A stretch of DNA of 64,000 nt from Tissierella sp. (GTDB lineage Bacteria; Bacillota; Clostridia; Tissierellales; Tissierellaceae), in NCBI RefSeq assembly GCF_031460495.1, contig NZ_JAVKTS010000002.1:62001-126000 (forward strand), written 5' to 3'. The notes under the pieces were generated by a model that saw only the letters and a list, made by a program, of their open reading frames with translations, was not told the origin of the DNA and did not search any database. This document shows, piece after piece, positions 34,852 through 43,664 of this stretch. Positions within the stretch are counted from its first letter, which is position 1, and every line of letters begins with the position of its first letter. A program made the translations under genes and the position numbers.

Positions 34852-35334
34852 ATGAAAATAGATTTTAATGCAATTTTTAGAAAGTTAGAGGGTAAAGCCA
34901 ATGCAATTTCCTTTGATAATGCTAGACTAAAGAATCTTTTAGAATCAGCTAGACAAAAGGCAGAAGGAAATAAACAAATTATGGAGATTTGGGATGATTT
35001 AAAAATACTTATAGAATTAATTAGAGATTGGATGAAAGGGGAGTATAGGGACTTAAATAGATCTTCTGTTGTCATGGTAATAATATCCTTATTATATCTA
35101 GTTAACCCATTAGATTTAATACCAGATTTTATTATAGGGGGTTTTGTTGATGATTTAGCAGTTATTGCATATGTAATTAAAAAAATATCTGAGGAGTTAA
35201 ATCTATATAAAAAATGGAAGAATATAGACAATAATAATAATAAAGATGAAGAGGCAGAAATATTTGAAAACACGAAAGATGATGACAATATAGAAGTAAC
35301 AGAGTATACAGTATATGAAAATGAAGAAGATTAA
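34852..35334 (+). CDS. DUF1232 membrane protein (YkvA-like)
   Basis: 160 residues. A charged N-terminal half is followed by the DUF1232 core VVMVIISLLYLVNPLDLIPDFI and the start of the next helix, GGFVDDLAVIAYVIKKI (about 82-125), with the conserved NPLDLIPD turn between two hydrophobic helices, and an acidic C-terminal tail rich in Asp/Glu/Asn. The function of this domain is not known. GGAGGGTG before ATG 34852 decides the start against an in-frame TTG at 34810. Confidence 0.85.
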   Translation: MKIDFNAIFRKLEGKANAISFDNARLKNLLESARQKAEGNKQIMEIWDDLKILIELIRDWMKGEYRDLNRSSVVMVIISLLYLVNPLDLIPDFIIGGFVDDLAVIAYVIKKISEELNLYKKWKNIDNNNNKDEEAEIFENTKDDDNIEVTEYTVYENEED

Positions 35335-35396
35335 AGCTAAAATATGGTATAATATACTATGCCAATGATGGCCTATTATATTTTAAGGAGGACAAA

Positions 35397-35660
35397 ATGA
35401 TATTATATGCTGCCATATTAAAGACTATTGACCCTAGGAAGGATGCAGAGGTATTAGACGAGCATAAGGCTTATCTTCAAAAGTATATTGATATAGGGAA
35501 AATTTATGCAAAAGGACCTTTTACAGATCATAGCGGAGGGTTGGTTATTTATAAAGTAGACAGTATTGATGAAGCAAGAGAAATTATAGAAAATGATCCA
35601 GTCATTAGAGAAAATTCTAGAGAATATCTCCTTAAAGAATGGAGAAGCAATATTGATTAA
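35397..35660 (+). CDS. YciI-family protein
   Basis: 87 residues, ferredoxin-like alpha-beta dimeric fold: LDEHKAYLQKYIDIGKIYAKGPFTDHSGG with the conserved His and the catalytic-Asp-type GPFTD, then VIYKVDSIDEAREIIENDP. YciI proteins are small enzymes of mostly unknown substrate (some dehalogenate or hydrolyse lactones). Ribosome binding site AAGGAGG. Confidence 0.85.
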   Translation: MILYAAILKTIDPRKDAEVLDEHKAYLQKYIDIGKIYAKGPFTDHSGGLVIYKVDSIDEAREIIENDPVIRENSREYLLKEWRSNID

Positions 35661-35742
35661 CTATTATTTGATTGATTCTGCCCTTTTAGGGGTAAATTCA
35701 TCTATAAGATAATATATGAATTTATGAAGGGAGATATAAATA

Positions 35743-36255
35743 ATGGAAAAAAGAAAAGATTTAGTTACTATGGGTGGAAATCCAGTGACATTAATAGGTA
35801 AGGAAGTAAAAGTAGGAGATATAGCACCAGACTTTACAGCACTAAAAAATGATATGTCCCCATATTCTTTAAAAGACGCAGGCAAAGGAGTAAAGGTAAT
35901 ATCAGTAGTGCCATCTTTAGATACAGGAATATGTGAGCTACAAACTATAAACTTTAATGAAACTGCTACAGAGTTAGGTGATGTAACTATTTTAACTTTG
36001 TCAGTTGACTTACCTTTTGCTCAACAAAGGTTCTGTTCTGCAAATAGTATAGATAAAGTTGTTACATTATCTGATCATAGGGATTTGTCTTTCGGAATGA
36101 ACTATGGTTTTGTAATGGAGGAGCTTAGACTTCTTGCTAGGGGAATAGTAGTTATTGATAAAGATAATATAGTTAGACATGTAGAATATGTAAAGGAAAT
36201 AAAGACTCATCCTGACTATGATAAAGCTATGGAAGTAATAAAAGAACTAATTTAA
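35743..36255 (+). CDS. tpx: Thiol peroxidase Tpx (atypical 2-Cys peroxiredoxin)
   Basis: A 170-residue peroxiredoxin that reduces hydroperoxides. The peroxidatic Cys64 lies in SLDTGICELQT with the conserved Thr61; the resolving Cys98 is in QRFCSA; the active-site Arg lies near LLARGIVVID. Length and both Cys match Tpx. Electrons probably come from thioredoxin. Ribosome binding site GGGAGAT. Confidence 0.96.
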   Translation: MEKRKDLVTMGGNPVTLIGKEVKVGDIAPDFTALKNDMSPYSLKDAGKGVKVISVVPSLDTGICELQTINFNETATELGDVTILTLSVDLPFAQQRFCSANSIDKVVTLSDHRDLSFGMNYGFVMEELRLLARGIVVIDKDNIVRHVEYVKEIKTHPDYDKAMEVIKELI

Positions 36256-36264
36256 TTAACATTT

Positions 36265-36301
36265 AATATTAGAGACTAGCCATTAGCTAGTCTCTAATAT
36301 T
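36265..36301. repeat. Long perfect inverted repeat after tpx
   Basis: Sixteen-base perfect arms (AATATTAGAGACTAGC and its complement) with a five-base loop. No T-run follows on the plus strand, so it may stabilise the tpx mRNA end or be a T-less terminator. Confidence 0.6.
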
Positions 36302-36371
36302 CAGTGTTGCAATAAATGTTATTATTTGATATATTTTTAGTATGAAAATTATATAACAAAGGAGATAAGGT

Positions 36372-36875
36372 ATGAGTCTGTTAGAAACTTGGAGAGAAGA
36401 AGCATATGAAATTGAAGGGGAAGAAAATCAAGAGAAGTTTTGGCAAGAATACTTTGATATTGAAAAGAGAATATATAGTGAAATCCTAGATAACCCAGGT
36501 GAAGCCATTAAAGGAAAAATGTCTGACTTAGCAAATCATTTTAATACAGACATATTGCATTTTACTGGATTTTTAGATGGCATTAATACAAGCCTTACAG
36601 AAGCAATCAATCTAGAAGAAATGGAAGAAAACACTGAATTAAATTTCACTATAGACACTGAAAAACTATATTATAACATGCATGGAGCTAAAGCAGATTG
36701 GTTATACAATTTACCACAATGGGATAATATATTAACTGTAGAAAAAAGAAAAGAAATTGAAAAAGAAGAGAGACTTTCGGGAACAGTTATAAAGGGAGAA
36801 AAAATAGGTAGAAATGATCCTTGTCCATGTGGAAGTGGCAAAAAATACAAAAAATGTTGTGGAGCAAACAATTAA
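36372..36875 (+). CDS. SEC-C motif protein
   Basis: 167 residues. A helical, acidic N-terminal part of unknown function, with [14 protein letters not shown], leads to a C-terminal zinc-binding SEC-C motif ([18 protein letters not shown]), as found at the end of SecA. Stand-alone SEC-C proteins are common and poorly characterised; binding to SecA targets or to ribosomes is a guess. Confidence 0.85.
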   Translation: MSLLETWREEAYEIEGEENQEKFWQEYFDIEKRIYSEILDNPGEAIKGKMSDLANHFNTDILHFTGFLDGINTSLTEAINLEEMEENTELNFTIDTEKLYYNMHGAKADWLYNLPQWDNILTVEKRKEIEKEERLSGTVIKGEKIGRNDPCPCGSGKKYKKCCGANN

Positions 36876-36895
36876 TTTAAATAAAGAGAGATTAC

Positions 36896-36942
36896 AGGAC
36901 ATGGAAATCATCATTAGATGTTTCTATGTCCTTAATATTTAT
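36896..36942 (+). terminator. Terminator after the SEC-C gene
   Basis: AGGACATGGAAA pairs with TTTCTATGTCCT (36896-36907 and 36921-36932, one mismatch), then TAATATTTATTTT. Confidence 0.75.
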
Positions 36943-37029
36943 TTTAACCTTATCTAGCTATGGACAAATGGGTAAATAACTAATAAAATGGTATCAATAG
37001 ATAAAGAATATTTAAATTGGGGTGAATTT

Positions 37030-38718
37030 ATGAATTATAAAGATAAGTATAATCTTTGGTTGGAAAGCGAATATTTTGATGCTGATACTAAACTAGAGCT
37101 TAGTAGTATCACAGATGAAAAAGAGATAGAGGATAGATTTCATACTAACCTATCCTTTGGTACAGCTGGATTAAGAGGTAAGATTGGTGCTGGAACAAAT
37201 AGGATGAATAGATATACTGTATCCTTGGCTACACAAGGATTAGCACAGACCATCGTGAAAAAGGGGCAAGATGCCATGAATAAGGGTGTGGCTATTGCTT
37301 ACGATGTAAGACATTATTCAGATAAATTTGCTGAGATTGCTGCTAGAGTTTTAGCAGCTAATGGAATAAAGGTCTATCTTTTTGATGGGATAAGGCCAAC
37401 ACCTCTATTATCATATACAGTTAGAAAATTGAAAACCATTTCAGGAATAGTAGTCACTGCTAGCCACAATCCACGAGATTATAATGGGTACAAGGTTTAT
37501 TGGCAAGAAGGTTCACAGATATTAGATGAAATAGCAGATGAAATATTAGGTGAAATTGACTCTATTAAAGATTATTCAGAAATAAAGCTCATGGATTTAG
37601 ATGAATCTATAGATAAAGGATTTATCCAATATATAGGTAAAGAAATTGATGAGGCGTATGATAAAGAACTTCTGAACTTATCTCTAAATGACAACATAGA
37701 TAAAAACATAAAGATAATTTATACTCCATTAAATGGTACTGGTAATATTCCTGTAAGAAGGATATTAAAAGAAAGAGGATTTACTAATGTAATTGTAGTA
37801 GCTGAACAAGAAAACCCAGATGGAGATTTTACTACTGTAGGTTATCCAAATCCTGAAGATATAAAAGCCTTTGATTATGCTAAAAGATTAGGAGAAAAGG
37901 AAAATGCAGATATTATCATAGCTACTGATCCAGACTGTGACAGAGTTGCAATGATGGTGAAGGATGCTAATGGAGAATTTAGCTTTATAAATGGAAATCA
38001 AACAGGTGCTTTGCTTGTAAATTATATATTATCCCAAAGACAAAGAATAGGGGACATACCCACTAATGGAGCAATAGTGAAGTCCATAGTAACAGGAGAC
38101 TTAAGTAAAGCTATAGCTAAAAAACACAAAGTAGAAACTATAGAAACTTTAACTGGATTTAAACATATTTGTGGGAAGGCAAATGAATTTCAAATTACCA
38201 AAGAGCATACCTTTATTTTTGGATATGAGGAAAGCATAGGATATGTCTATGGCACTATAGTTAGAGACAAAGATGGAGTAAATACATCTATGTTTATAGC
38301 TGAGATGGCTGCTTTCTATAAGAGAGAAGGAAAAACATTAATAGATGTATTAGAAGATCTCTACAAAGAACATGGATATTATAAAGAAAAGTTAATTTCT
38401 ATAGTATTAGAAGGGCTAGACGGGAGTAAGAGAATTGGAAATATAATGGAAGACCTTAGAAGGAGCCCTATTAAATCCTTAGGTCAAATGAATTTACTAA
38501 ATACTGTAGACTATTTACTTGATGAAACAGGAAATCCAATATCAAATGTATTAAAATACTATTTAGACGATGGATCTTGGTATGCCATAAGGCCATCGGG
38601 AACTGAGCCTAAGATAAAATTATATATTTATACTAAGGATAAAAATAATAAAATAGCTACTGAAAAAATAGAAATTATTGAAACAGAAGTAATAAACAGA
38701 ATCAATTCTGTTAAATAA
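37030..38718 (+). CDS. Phosphoglucomutase/phosphomannomutase
   Basis: 562 residues, alpha-D-phosphohexomutase. Phosphoserine loop VTASHNPRDYNGYKVYW, metal loop ATDPDCDRV, sugar-binding GYEESIGY and phosphate-binding RPSGTEPKIKLYIY are intact, and RFHTNLSFGTAGLRGKIGAG is typical of the PgcA branch. It interconverts glucose 1- and 6-phosphate (or mannose) for wall and glycogen precursors. GGGGTGA before ATG 37030 decides the start over an in-frame ATG at 36988. Confidence 0.95.
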   Translation: MNYKDKYNLWLESEYFDADTKLELSSITDEKEIEDRFHTNLSFGTAGLRGKIGAGTNRMNRYTVSLATQGLAQTIVKKGQDAMNKGVAIAYDVRHYSDKFAEIAARVLAANGIKVYLFDGIRPTPLLSYTVRKLKTISGIVVTASHNPRDYNGYKVYWQEGSQILDEIADEILGEIDSIKDYSEIKLMDLDESIDKGFIQYIGKEIDEAYDKELLNLSLNDNIDKNIKIIYTPLNGTGNIPVRRILKERGFTNVIVVAEQENPDGDFTTVGYPNPEDIKAFDYAKRLGEKENADIIIATDPDCDRVAMMVKDANGEFSFINGNQTGALLVNYILSQRQRIGDIPTNGAIVKSIVTGDLSKAIAKKHKVETIETLTGFKHICGKANEFQITKEHTFIFGYEESIGYVYGTIVRDKDGVNTSMFIAEMAAFYKREGKTLIDVLEDLYKEHGYYKEKLISIVLEGLDGSKRIGNIMEDLRRSPIKSLGQMNLLNTVDYLLDETGNPISNVLKYYLDDGSWYAIRPSGTEPKIKLYIYTKDKNNKIATEKIEIIETEVINRINSVK

Positions 38719-38724
38719 ATATCC

Positions 38725-38742
38725 ATGACAATTAATTGTCAT
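38725..38742. repeat. Perfect 18-base palindrome
   Basis: ATGACAATT joined directly to AATTGTCAT in the 139-base gap before nfnA. No loop and no T-run; a dimeric repressor site for nfnAB is one possibility. Confidence 0.45.
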
Positions 38743-38857
38743 TAAAGGTTGAATTAAATATTTTGTTATGTTAGAATTTTAGTGATGTTAATGTATATTA
38801 TTTTCTATATGGTACCAATTAACTAAATAATTATTTTATTATAAGGAGGAAATGCAA

Positions 38858-39724
38858 TTGTATAAAATTGTTGAAAAACAAATCCTGGCTCCAAATATTT
38901 TTTCAATGGATATTTTGGCACCAAGAGTAGCTAATTCTGCAAAACCTGGGCAATTTGTTATTGTAATTGCTGACGAAACAGGAGAAAGAGTACCTCTAAC
39001 AATCTGTGATTATGATAAGGAAAAAGGAACGGTACAAATAGTTGTTCAATCCATGGGTAGTTCTACAAAAAAACTTGCTAAACTAGAAGAAGGTGAATAT
39101 GTAAAGGATTTTGTTGGACCTTTAGGAATGCCTTCAGAATTTGTTGAAGAAGATTTAGAAGAGTTAAAGAAAAAAAGAATACTATTTGTAGCTGGTGGAG
39201 TTGGTACAGCACCTGTATATCCTCAAGTTAAATGGTTAAAAGAGCATGGTGTTGATGCAGATGTTATTATAGGTGCAAAAAATAAGGATTTAGTTATCTT
39301 AGAAGAAAAGCTAAAATCAGCTTCTGGCAATCTATATGTTTGTACAGATGATGGTTCCTATGGATTCCACGGAATGGTTACTAAGTATATAGAAGAATTA
39401 GTAAACAACCAAGGAAAAGAATATGATGTATGTATTGCCATTGGACCTATGATAATGATGAAATTCGTTGCATTAACTACAAAAACTTTAAATATCCCTA
39501 CAGTAGTATCTCTTAATCCTATAATGGTTGATGGGACAGGCATGTGTGGAGCATGTAGAGTTACAGTAGGTGGAGAAACTAAATTTGCTTGTGTACATGG
39601 TCCAGAGTTTGATGGTCATATAGTTGATTTTGATGAAGCTCTAAAGAGACAAACACAATATAAGCCTGAAGAAGCAAAAAAAGATGAAGCTTATGAATGC
39701 AAAATAGAGGAGGGAAGTAACTAA
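38858..39724 (+). CDS. nfnA: NfnA, NADH-dependent ferredoxin:NADP+ oxidoreductase subunit A
   Basis: 288 residues, ferredoxin-reductase fold with FAD and NAD sites (PGQFVIVIADETGERVPLTI, LFVAGGVGTAPVYPQVKWL) and a [2Fe-2S] cluster set by Cys in GTGMCGACRVTVGG and FACVHGPEFDGH. With NfnB it forms the electron-bifurcating transhydrogenase coupling NADH, NADPH and ferredoxin. Start: AAGGAGG is only 2 bases from ATG 38852 but 8 from TTG 38858, so TTG is preferred. Without NfnB it could be read as a PyrK or SudB subunit; the neighbour settles it. Its stop overlaps the NfnB start. Confidence 0.93.
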   Translation: MYKIVEKQILAPNIFSMDILAPRVANSAKPGQFVIVIADETGERVPLTICDYDKEKGTVQIVVQSMGSSTKKLAKLEEGEYVKDFVGPLGMPSEFVEEDLEELKKKRILFVAGGVGTAPVYPQVKWLKEHGVDADVIIGAKNKDLVILEEKLKSASGNLYVCTDDGSYGFHGMVTKYIEELVNNQGKEYDVCIAIGPMIMMKFVALTTKTLNIPTVVSLNPIMVDGTGMCGACRVTVGGETKFACVHGPEFDGHIVDFDEALKRQTQYKPEEAKKDEAYECKIEEGSN

Positions 39725-41106
39725 TGGATAGATTCACTAGAACTCCTATTGCGGAGCAAGATCCACAAGTAAGAAATCATAATTTTGAAGAAGTATGTCT
39801 TGGTTATACTGAAGAAGAAGCTGTTATGGAAGCAAAGAGATGTTTACAATGTAAAAACCCTCTTTGTAGACCAGGATGTCCAGTATCTATAGATATACCA
39901 GGATTTATTAAACATATAGCAGAAGGTAATTTTGGAGAAGCAGCACAAGTTTTAGCAGAATATTCAGCGCTTCCAGCTGTTTGTGGTAGAGTATGTCCAC
40001 AAGAAAGTCAATGTGAAAAAACTTGTATCTTAGGAAACAAGGGAGATGCAGTTGCAATAGGTAAATTGGAAAGATTTGCAGCTGACTGGGCTAGAGAAAA
40101 TAATGTTGAAGTTGGAAAAACTAAACCTAGCAATGGTCATAAAGTAGCTATTATTGGTTCAGGTCCTGCTGGAGTTACATGTGCAGGAGAATTAGCTAAG
40201 GAAGGCTATGATGTAACTATTTTTGAAGCTTTACATGAACCAGGTGGAGTATTGGTTTATGGTATTCCAGAGTTCAGACTTCCAAAAGAAAAAGTAGTAA
40301 AGCATGAGATAAATAACCTGAAAAAACTAGGAGTAAAAATTGAAACTAATGTTATAGTAGGTAGGACTATAACTGTAGATGAAATATTTGAAGAAGGTTA
40401 CGAAGCTATATTCATAGGTTCAGGAGCTGGACTTCCTAAGTTTATGAATATTCCAGGAGAAAACCTTAATGGTGTATTCTCTGCTAATGAATTTTTAACT
40501 AGAAACAATCTAATGAAAGCTTTCAAACAAGAATATGAAACACCTATTAAAGTTGGTAAAAAAGTTGCTGTAGTGGGTGGTGGAAACGTAGCTATGGATG
40601 CTGCAAGAACTGCTAAAAGACTTGGAGCAGAAGTATATGTAGTTTATAGAAGAACAGAAGCTGAACTACCGGCAAGGGTAGAAGAAGTTCACCACGCAAA
40701 AGAAGAAGGAATTATTTTTGAACTACTTACAAATCCAATTGAAGTAATTGGAGATGGAAACGGTTGGGTAAAAGGTCTTAAATGTGTAAGAATGGAATTA
40801 GGTGAGCCAGATGCATCAGGTAGAAGAAGACCTAGAGAAATAGCAGGATCAGAATTTGAGTTTGAAGTAGATACTGTTATTATGTCACTAGGTACATCAC
40901 CAAATCCACTAATTTCATCAACTACTGATGGATTGGATGTAAATAATCATCTATGTATAGTGGCTGATGAAAATGGACAAACTTCAAGAGAAGGCGTATT
41001 TGCTGGTGGAGATGCAGTAACAGGTGCAGCTACAGTAATATTAGCTATGGGTGCAGGTAAAGATGCAGCTAAAGCTATGGATAAATATATAAAAGCAAAA
41101 AACTAA
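39724..41106 (+). CDS. nfnB: NfnB, NADP(H)- and ferredoxin-binding subunit (GltD-like)
   Basis: 460 residues. N-terminal Cys clusters (CLQCKNPLCRPGCPVSI and CGRVCPQESQCEKTC) bind two [4Fe-4S] centres. FAD loop GSGPAGVTCAGELAKEG (about 142-158) and NADPH loop GGGNVAMDAARTAKRLGAEV follow. Homologous to the glutamate synthase small subunit and often annotated gltA; the upstream NfnA makes bifurcating transhydrogenase the better call. Starts on the last base of the NfnA stop. Confidence 0.94.
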   Translation: MDRFTRTPIAEQDPQVRNHNFEEVCLGYTEEEAVMEAKRCLQCKNPLCRPGCPVSIDIPGFIKHIAEGNFGEAAQVLAEYSALPAVCGRVCPQESQCEKTCILGNKGDAVAIGKLERFAADWARENNVEVGKTKPSNGHKVAIIGSGPAGVTCAGELAKEGYDVTIFEALHEPGGVLVYGIPEFRLPKEKVVKHEINNLKKLGVKIETNVIVGRTITVDEIFEEGYEAIFIGSGAGLPKFMNIPGENLNGVFSANEFLTRNNLMKAFKQEYETPIKVGKKVAVVGGGNVAMDAARTAKRLGAEVYVVYRRTEAELPARVEEVHHAKEEGIIFELLTNPIEVIGDGNGWVKGLKCVRMELGEPDASGRRRPREIAGSEFEFEVDTVIMSLGTSPNPLISSTTDGLDVNNHLCIVADENGQTSREGVFAGGDAVTGAATVILAMGAGKDAAKAMDKYIKAKN

Positions 41107-41130
41107 TAAAAATAAATATTATAAATATAA

Positions 41131-41160
41131 AATAAACTCTCCTTTGGGGAGTTTATTTTA
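41131..41160 (+). terminator. Terminator after nfnAB
   Basis: AATAAACTCTCC and GGGGAGTTTATT (41131-41142, 41146-41157, one G-U) followed by TTTA. Confidence 0.8.
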
Positions 41161-41171
41161 TAGAAGATTTA

Positions 41172-41180
41172 TGATATAAT
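41172..41180 (+). promoter_or_regulatory. Extended -10 promoter of the MATE gene
   Basis: TGATATAAT extended -10; no clear -35. The gene starts 70 bases on. Confidence 0.4.
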
Positions 41181-41249
41181 ATTTAGAGTGCCGAATTAAT
41201 TTTCAAGATATTAGGCAAAATAATTAATGAAAGTCAAGGTGGAATCAAA

Positions 41250-42617
41250 ATGGAATCTAGTCTCAACAAAAAGCATCTAAAATCCGAAATAGTTAAGATA
41301 GCTAGCCCTGTATTTATAGAACTTCTAATGGGTACTCTCTTTGGTATGATAGATATGATGATGCTTGGTAGATCAGGAGATGCTGCTACGACTGCTGCAT
41401 CTATTGCTGCAGTAGGGGTAACTAACCAATTAGTGTTTATAGGACTATCTTTGGTGCAATCTCTTAATATTGGAGCCACAACTATGGTAGCAAGGTACAT
41501 AGGAGCAAAACGAGAAGATAGGATTGAATCCGTAGTTAAACATGTTACCATATTGACTCAGATACTTTTAGTAATACCTATATTGTATATAGGATTGGGA
41601 ATGACAAACTCTGCTATGAAGTTTTTTGGTGCCCATAAAGATACTATACTAATAGGTAGTGGTTACTTTAGAGTAGTTGCCATGGGATTTGTTTTTCAAG
41701 CTTTTAATTTCTCAATGTTTGCTTCATTAAGAGGTTCAGGTGATACTAAGACACCTATGAAAATCAATATTACAGCCAACTTATTAAATGTTGTTGGTAA
41801 TGCTGTTCTGATATATGGTCTATTTGGTTTTCCTGCATTAGGTGTATTAGGAGCAGGAATATCCACATCATTATCTCAAGTAGTAGCAAGTATTTTATTA
41901 CTTAGGGTTGTATTAGATGAAAAAAACTTAGTTCATATAAAGTTAAAAAAGAAATTTAAGTTTGATAAAGATATTATCTACAATTTAGTTAAGATTGGAT
42001 TACCAGCTTCACTAGAGCAAATTGCAATGAGAGCAGGCTTACTTATATTTACAAAGATAATTGCTTCATTGGGTACTATAGCCTATGCAACACATCAGAT
42101 TTGTATTAGTATACTTAGTCTTTCATTTACACCAGGACAAGCCTTTGGAATATCTGCATCTACTTTGACTGGACGAAGTTTAGGTGAAGAAGAACCTGAT
42201 AAAGCAGAAGCCTATATTAAAATGTGTATGAAAATAGGTTCTCTGATTGCAACGGGTATGGCGGTTATGTTTTTCTTCTTTGGATCTTTTATAGCATCCC
42301 TATATACAAACAATAAAGAAGTAGTAGCCCAAGCGGGAGGAGTACTAAAGCTAATAGCATTTATTCAACCATTTCAATGTTCACAGCTGATTATTTCAGG
42401 TGGATTAAGAGGAGCAGGAGATACGGTATGGACTCTTATATCTACTTTTATAGGAATTTTAGTAATTAGGTTAATATTTGCATATATTTTTGTAATAAAG
42501 ATGGGTATGGGACTTCAAGGAGCATGGCTTTCTATATTAATAGATCAAGGTATTAGATGGATATTTATTTCAATTAGATTTAGAACCAACAAATGGAAAT
42601 ATGTGACTATAAGATAA
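41250..42617 (+). CDS. MATE-family efflux transporter
   Basis: 455 residues, about 12 membrane helices in two halves. Marks: PVFIELLMGTLFGMIDMMMLGRSGD near the N-terminus, MFASLRGSGDTKTPMKINI in the first half, PASLEQIAMRAG and SGGLRGAGDTVWTLI in the second. It would export cationic drugs or metabolites with sodium or proton uptake. AAGGTGGAA precedes the ATG. Its stop codon lies within a large palindrome. Confidence 0.93.
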   Translation: MESSLNKKHLKSEIVKIASPVFIELLMGTLFGMIDMMMLGRSGDAATTAASIAAVGVTNQLVFIGLSLVQSLNIGATTMVARYIGAKREDRIESVVKHVTILTQILLVIPILYIGLGMTNSAMKFFGAHKDTILIGSGYFRVVAMGFVFQAFNFSMFASLRGSGDTKTPMKINITANLLNVVGNAVLIYGLFGFPALGVLGAGISTSLSQVVASILLLRVVLDEKNLVHIKLKKKFKFDKDIIYNLVKIGLPASLEQIAMRAGLLIFTKIIASLGTIAYATHQICISILSLSFTPGQAFGISASTLTGRSLGEEEPDKAEAYIKMCMKIGSLIATGMAVMFFFFGSFIASLYTNNKEVVAQAGGVLKLIAFIQPFQCSQLIISGGLRGAGDTVWTLISTFIGILVIRLIFAYIFVIKMGMGLQGAWLSILIDQGIRWIFISIRFRTNKWKYVTIR

Positions 42618-42646
42618 GCAGCCTCAATTGAGGCTGCTTATCTTAT
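42609..42646. terminator. 38-base perfect palindrome shared by two convergent genes
   Basis: Nineteen-base perfect arms (42609-42627 and 42628-42646; core AAGCAGCCTC/GAGGCTGCTT). It contains the MATE stop (TAA 42615-42617) and the stop of the minus-strand flavoprotein gene (TGA, 42626-42624), so both mRNAs end in the same hairpin and the last codons of both genes are part of it. Confidence 0.8.
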
Positions 42647-43664
42647 CAGCAAACTCCTTTGCCAATATTTCTATATCTGCTACATTTTTTATAGCTCCCT
42701 TATCATTAGCAGTTGCCATAAGTGAAAAATAGGGTGGGAGCATGAAGGTCTTATTGATATTTAAGCTAGATATTAATTGTTTACCTATTGCATCTCCACC
42801 GGAATATCCTGATACGATAATTGAGAATATACTCTTATGAAAAAACTTAGTTTGTCTAAATAAAGCAGTAAGTCTATTTATTGTTGCAACTAAATTGGCA
42901 TTTACCATATCATTGTAGTTTGGACAAATAAATAAAATAGAATCAGATTCAAGTATTGCTGGATAGACTTCATCAACAACAATTCCACCATAGAAACACC
43001 TAGATTGCATACCTAAATGCTTGCAAGTTTTATATGGGCAACCTCTGCAATCCAATATATTTCCATTCCCTACATTAATCTCATTTATTTCAATTCCTTG
43101 TAAGTGAATTTTCACCATATCCCATAGCATTAATGTATTGGATGTTTCTCTATTACTTGAATGTAAAACAAGTAGCTTTTTAACCCCAATATTATTATTG
43201 TTTTCTAAAAACCTATTACCTAGTTCCTTACATAAATGTAGGCATATTTCCTCTAATGGCATATTATATATATTTTCCACTGCTACAAAGCTATCAAGAT
43301 TAGCTGTTGCCTCCACAAGTGGTCTACCTATGAAGCTGCATCCTAGGCTGTTTGAAAGGAATATAATAGACTGAGCTGTAGTTTTTGTAAATAATAAATA
43401 ATTACTATGGATTAATATAGCTCCCTCAGAATTGAGTAAAGAATCATTTCCTCTTTTATAGAGTTCTAGAAAAATATCATTTAAGTTATTTGATGTGCCT
43501 ATTTCATTTAATTCCACTACAAATAATATCTTCTTGTTTTGCAGATTCCCCAATTCATTATATGATCTTATTATAGTATGTTTTTCATTACCTAAGGTAT
43601 TAGACATCATCCTAGACAATAAATCGCTAGGTTTCTCAGGCATTATAACTATGATCTCCTTCAT
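42624..43664 (-). CDS. Flavodoxin-like NAD(P)H-dependent oxidoreductase with an extra N-terminal domain
   Basis: 346 residues in two parts. The C-terminal half (about 162-340) is an FMN-reductase-like flavodoxin fold: LLVLHSSNRETSNT for FMN phosphate, then four Cys (206, 209, 214, 223; CRGCPYKTCKHLG and RCFYGG), and SDSILFICPNYNDMVNANLVATINR. The Cys set recalls iron-sulfur flavoproteins. Residues 1-160 form an unrecognised alpha-beta domain with weak flavodoxin flavour (GAILIHSNYLLF, SFIGRPLVEAT). Last gene of the operon; its ATG overlaps the dehydrogenase-like stop by 4 bases. Substrate unknown. Confidence 0.75.
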   Translation of the reverse strand: MKEIIVIMPEKPSDLLSRMMSNTLGNEKHTIIRSYNELGNLQNKKILFVVELNEIGTSNNLNDIFLELYKRGNDSLLNSEGAILIHSNYLLFTKTTAQSIIFLSNSLGCSFIGRPLVEATANLDSFVAVENIYNMPLEEICLHLCKELGNRFLENNNNIGVKKLLVLHSSNRETSNTLMLWDMVKIHLQGIEINEINVGNGNILDCRGCPYKTCKHLGMQSRCFYGGIVVDEVYPAILESDSILFICPNYNDMVNANLVATINRLTALFRQTKFFHKSIFSIIVSGYSGGDAIGKQLISSLNINKTFMLPPYFSLMATANDKGAIKNVADIEILAKEFADKISSLN

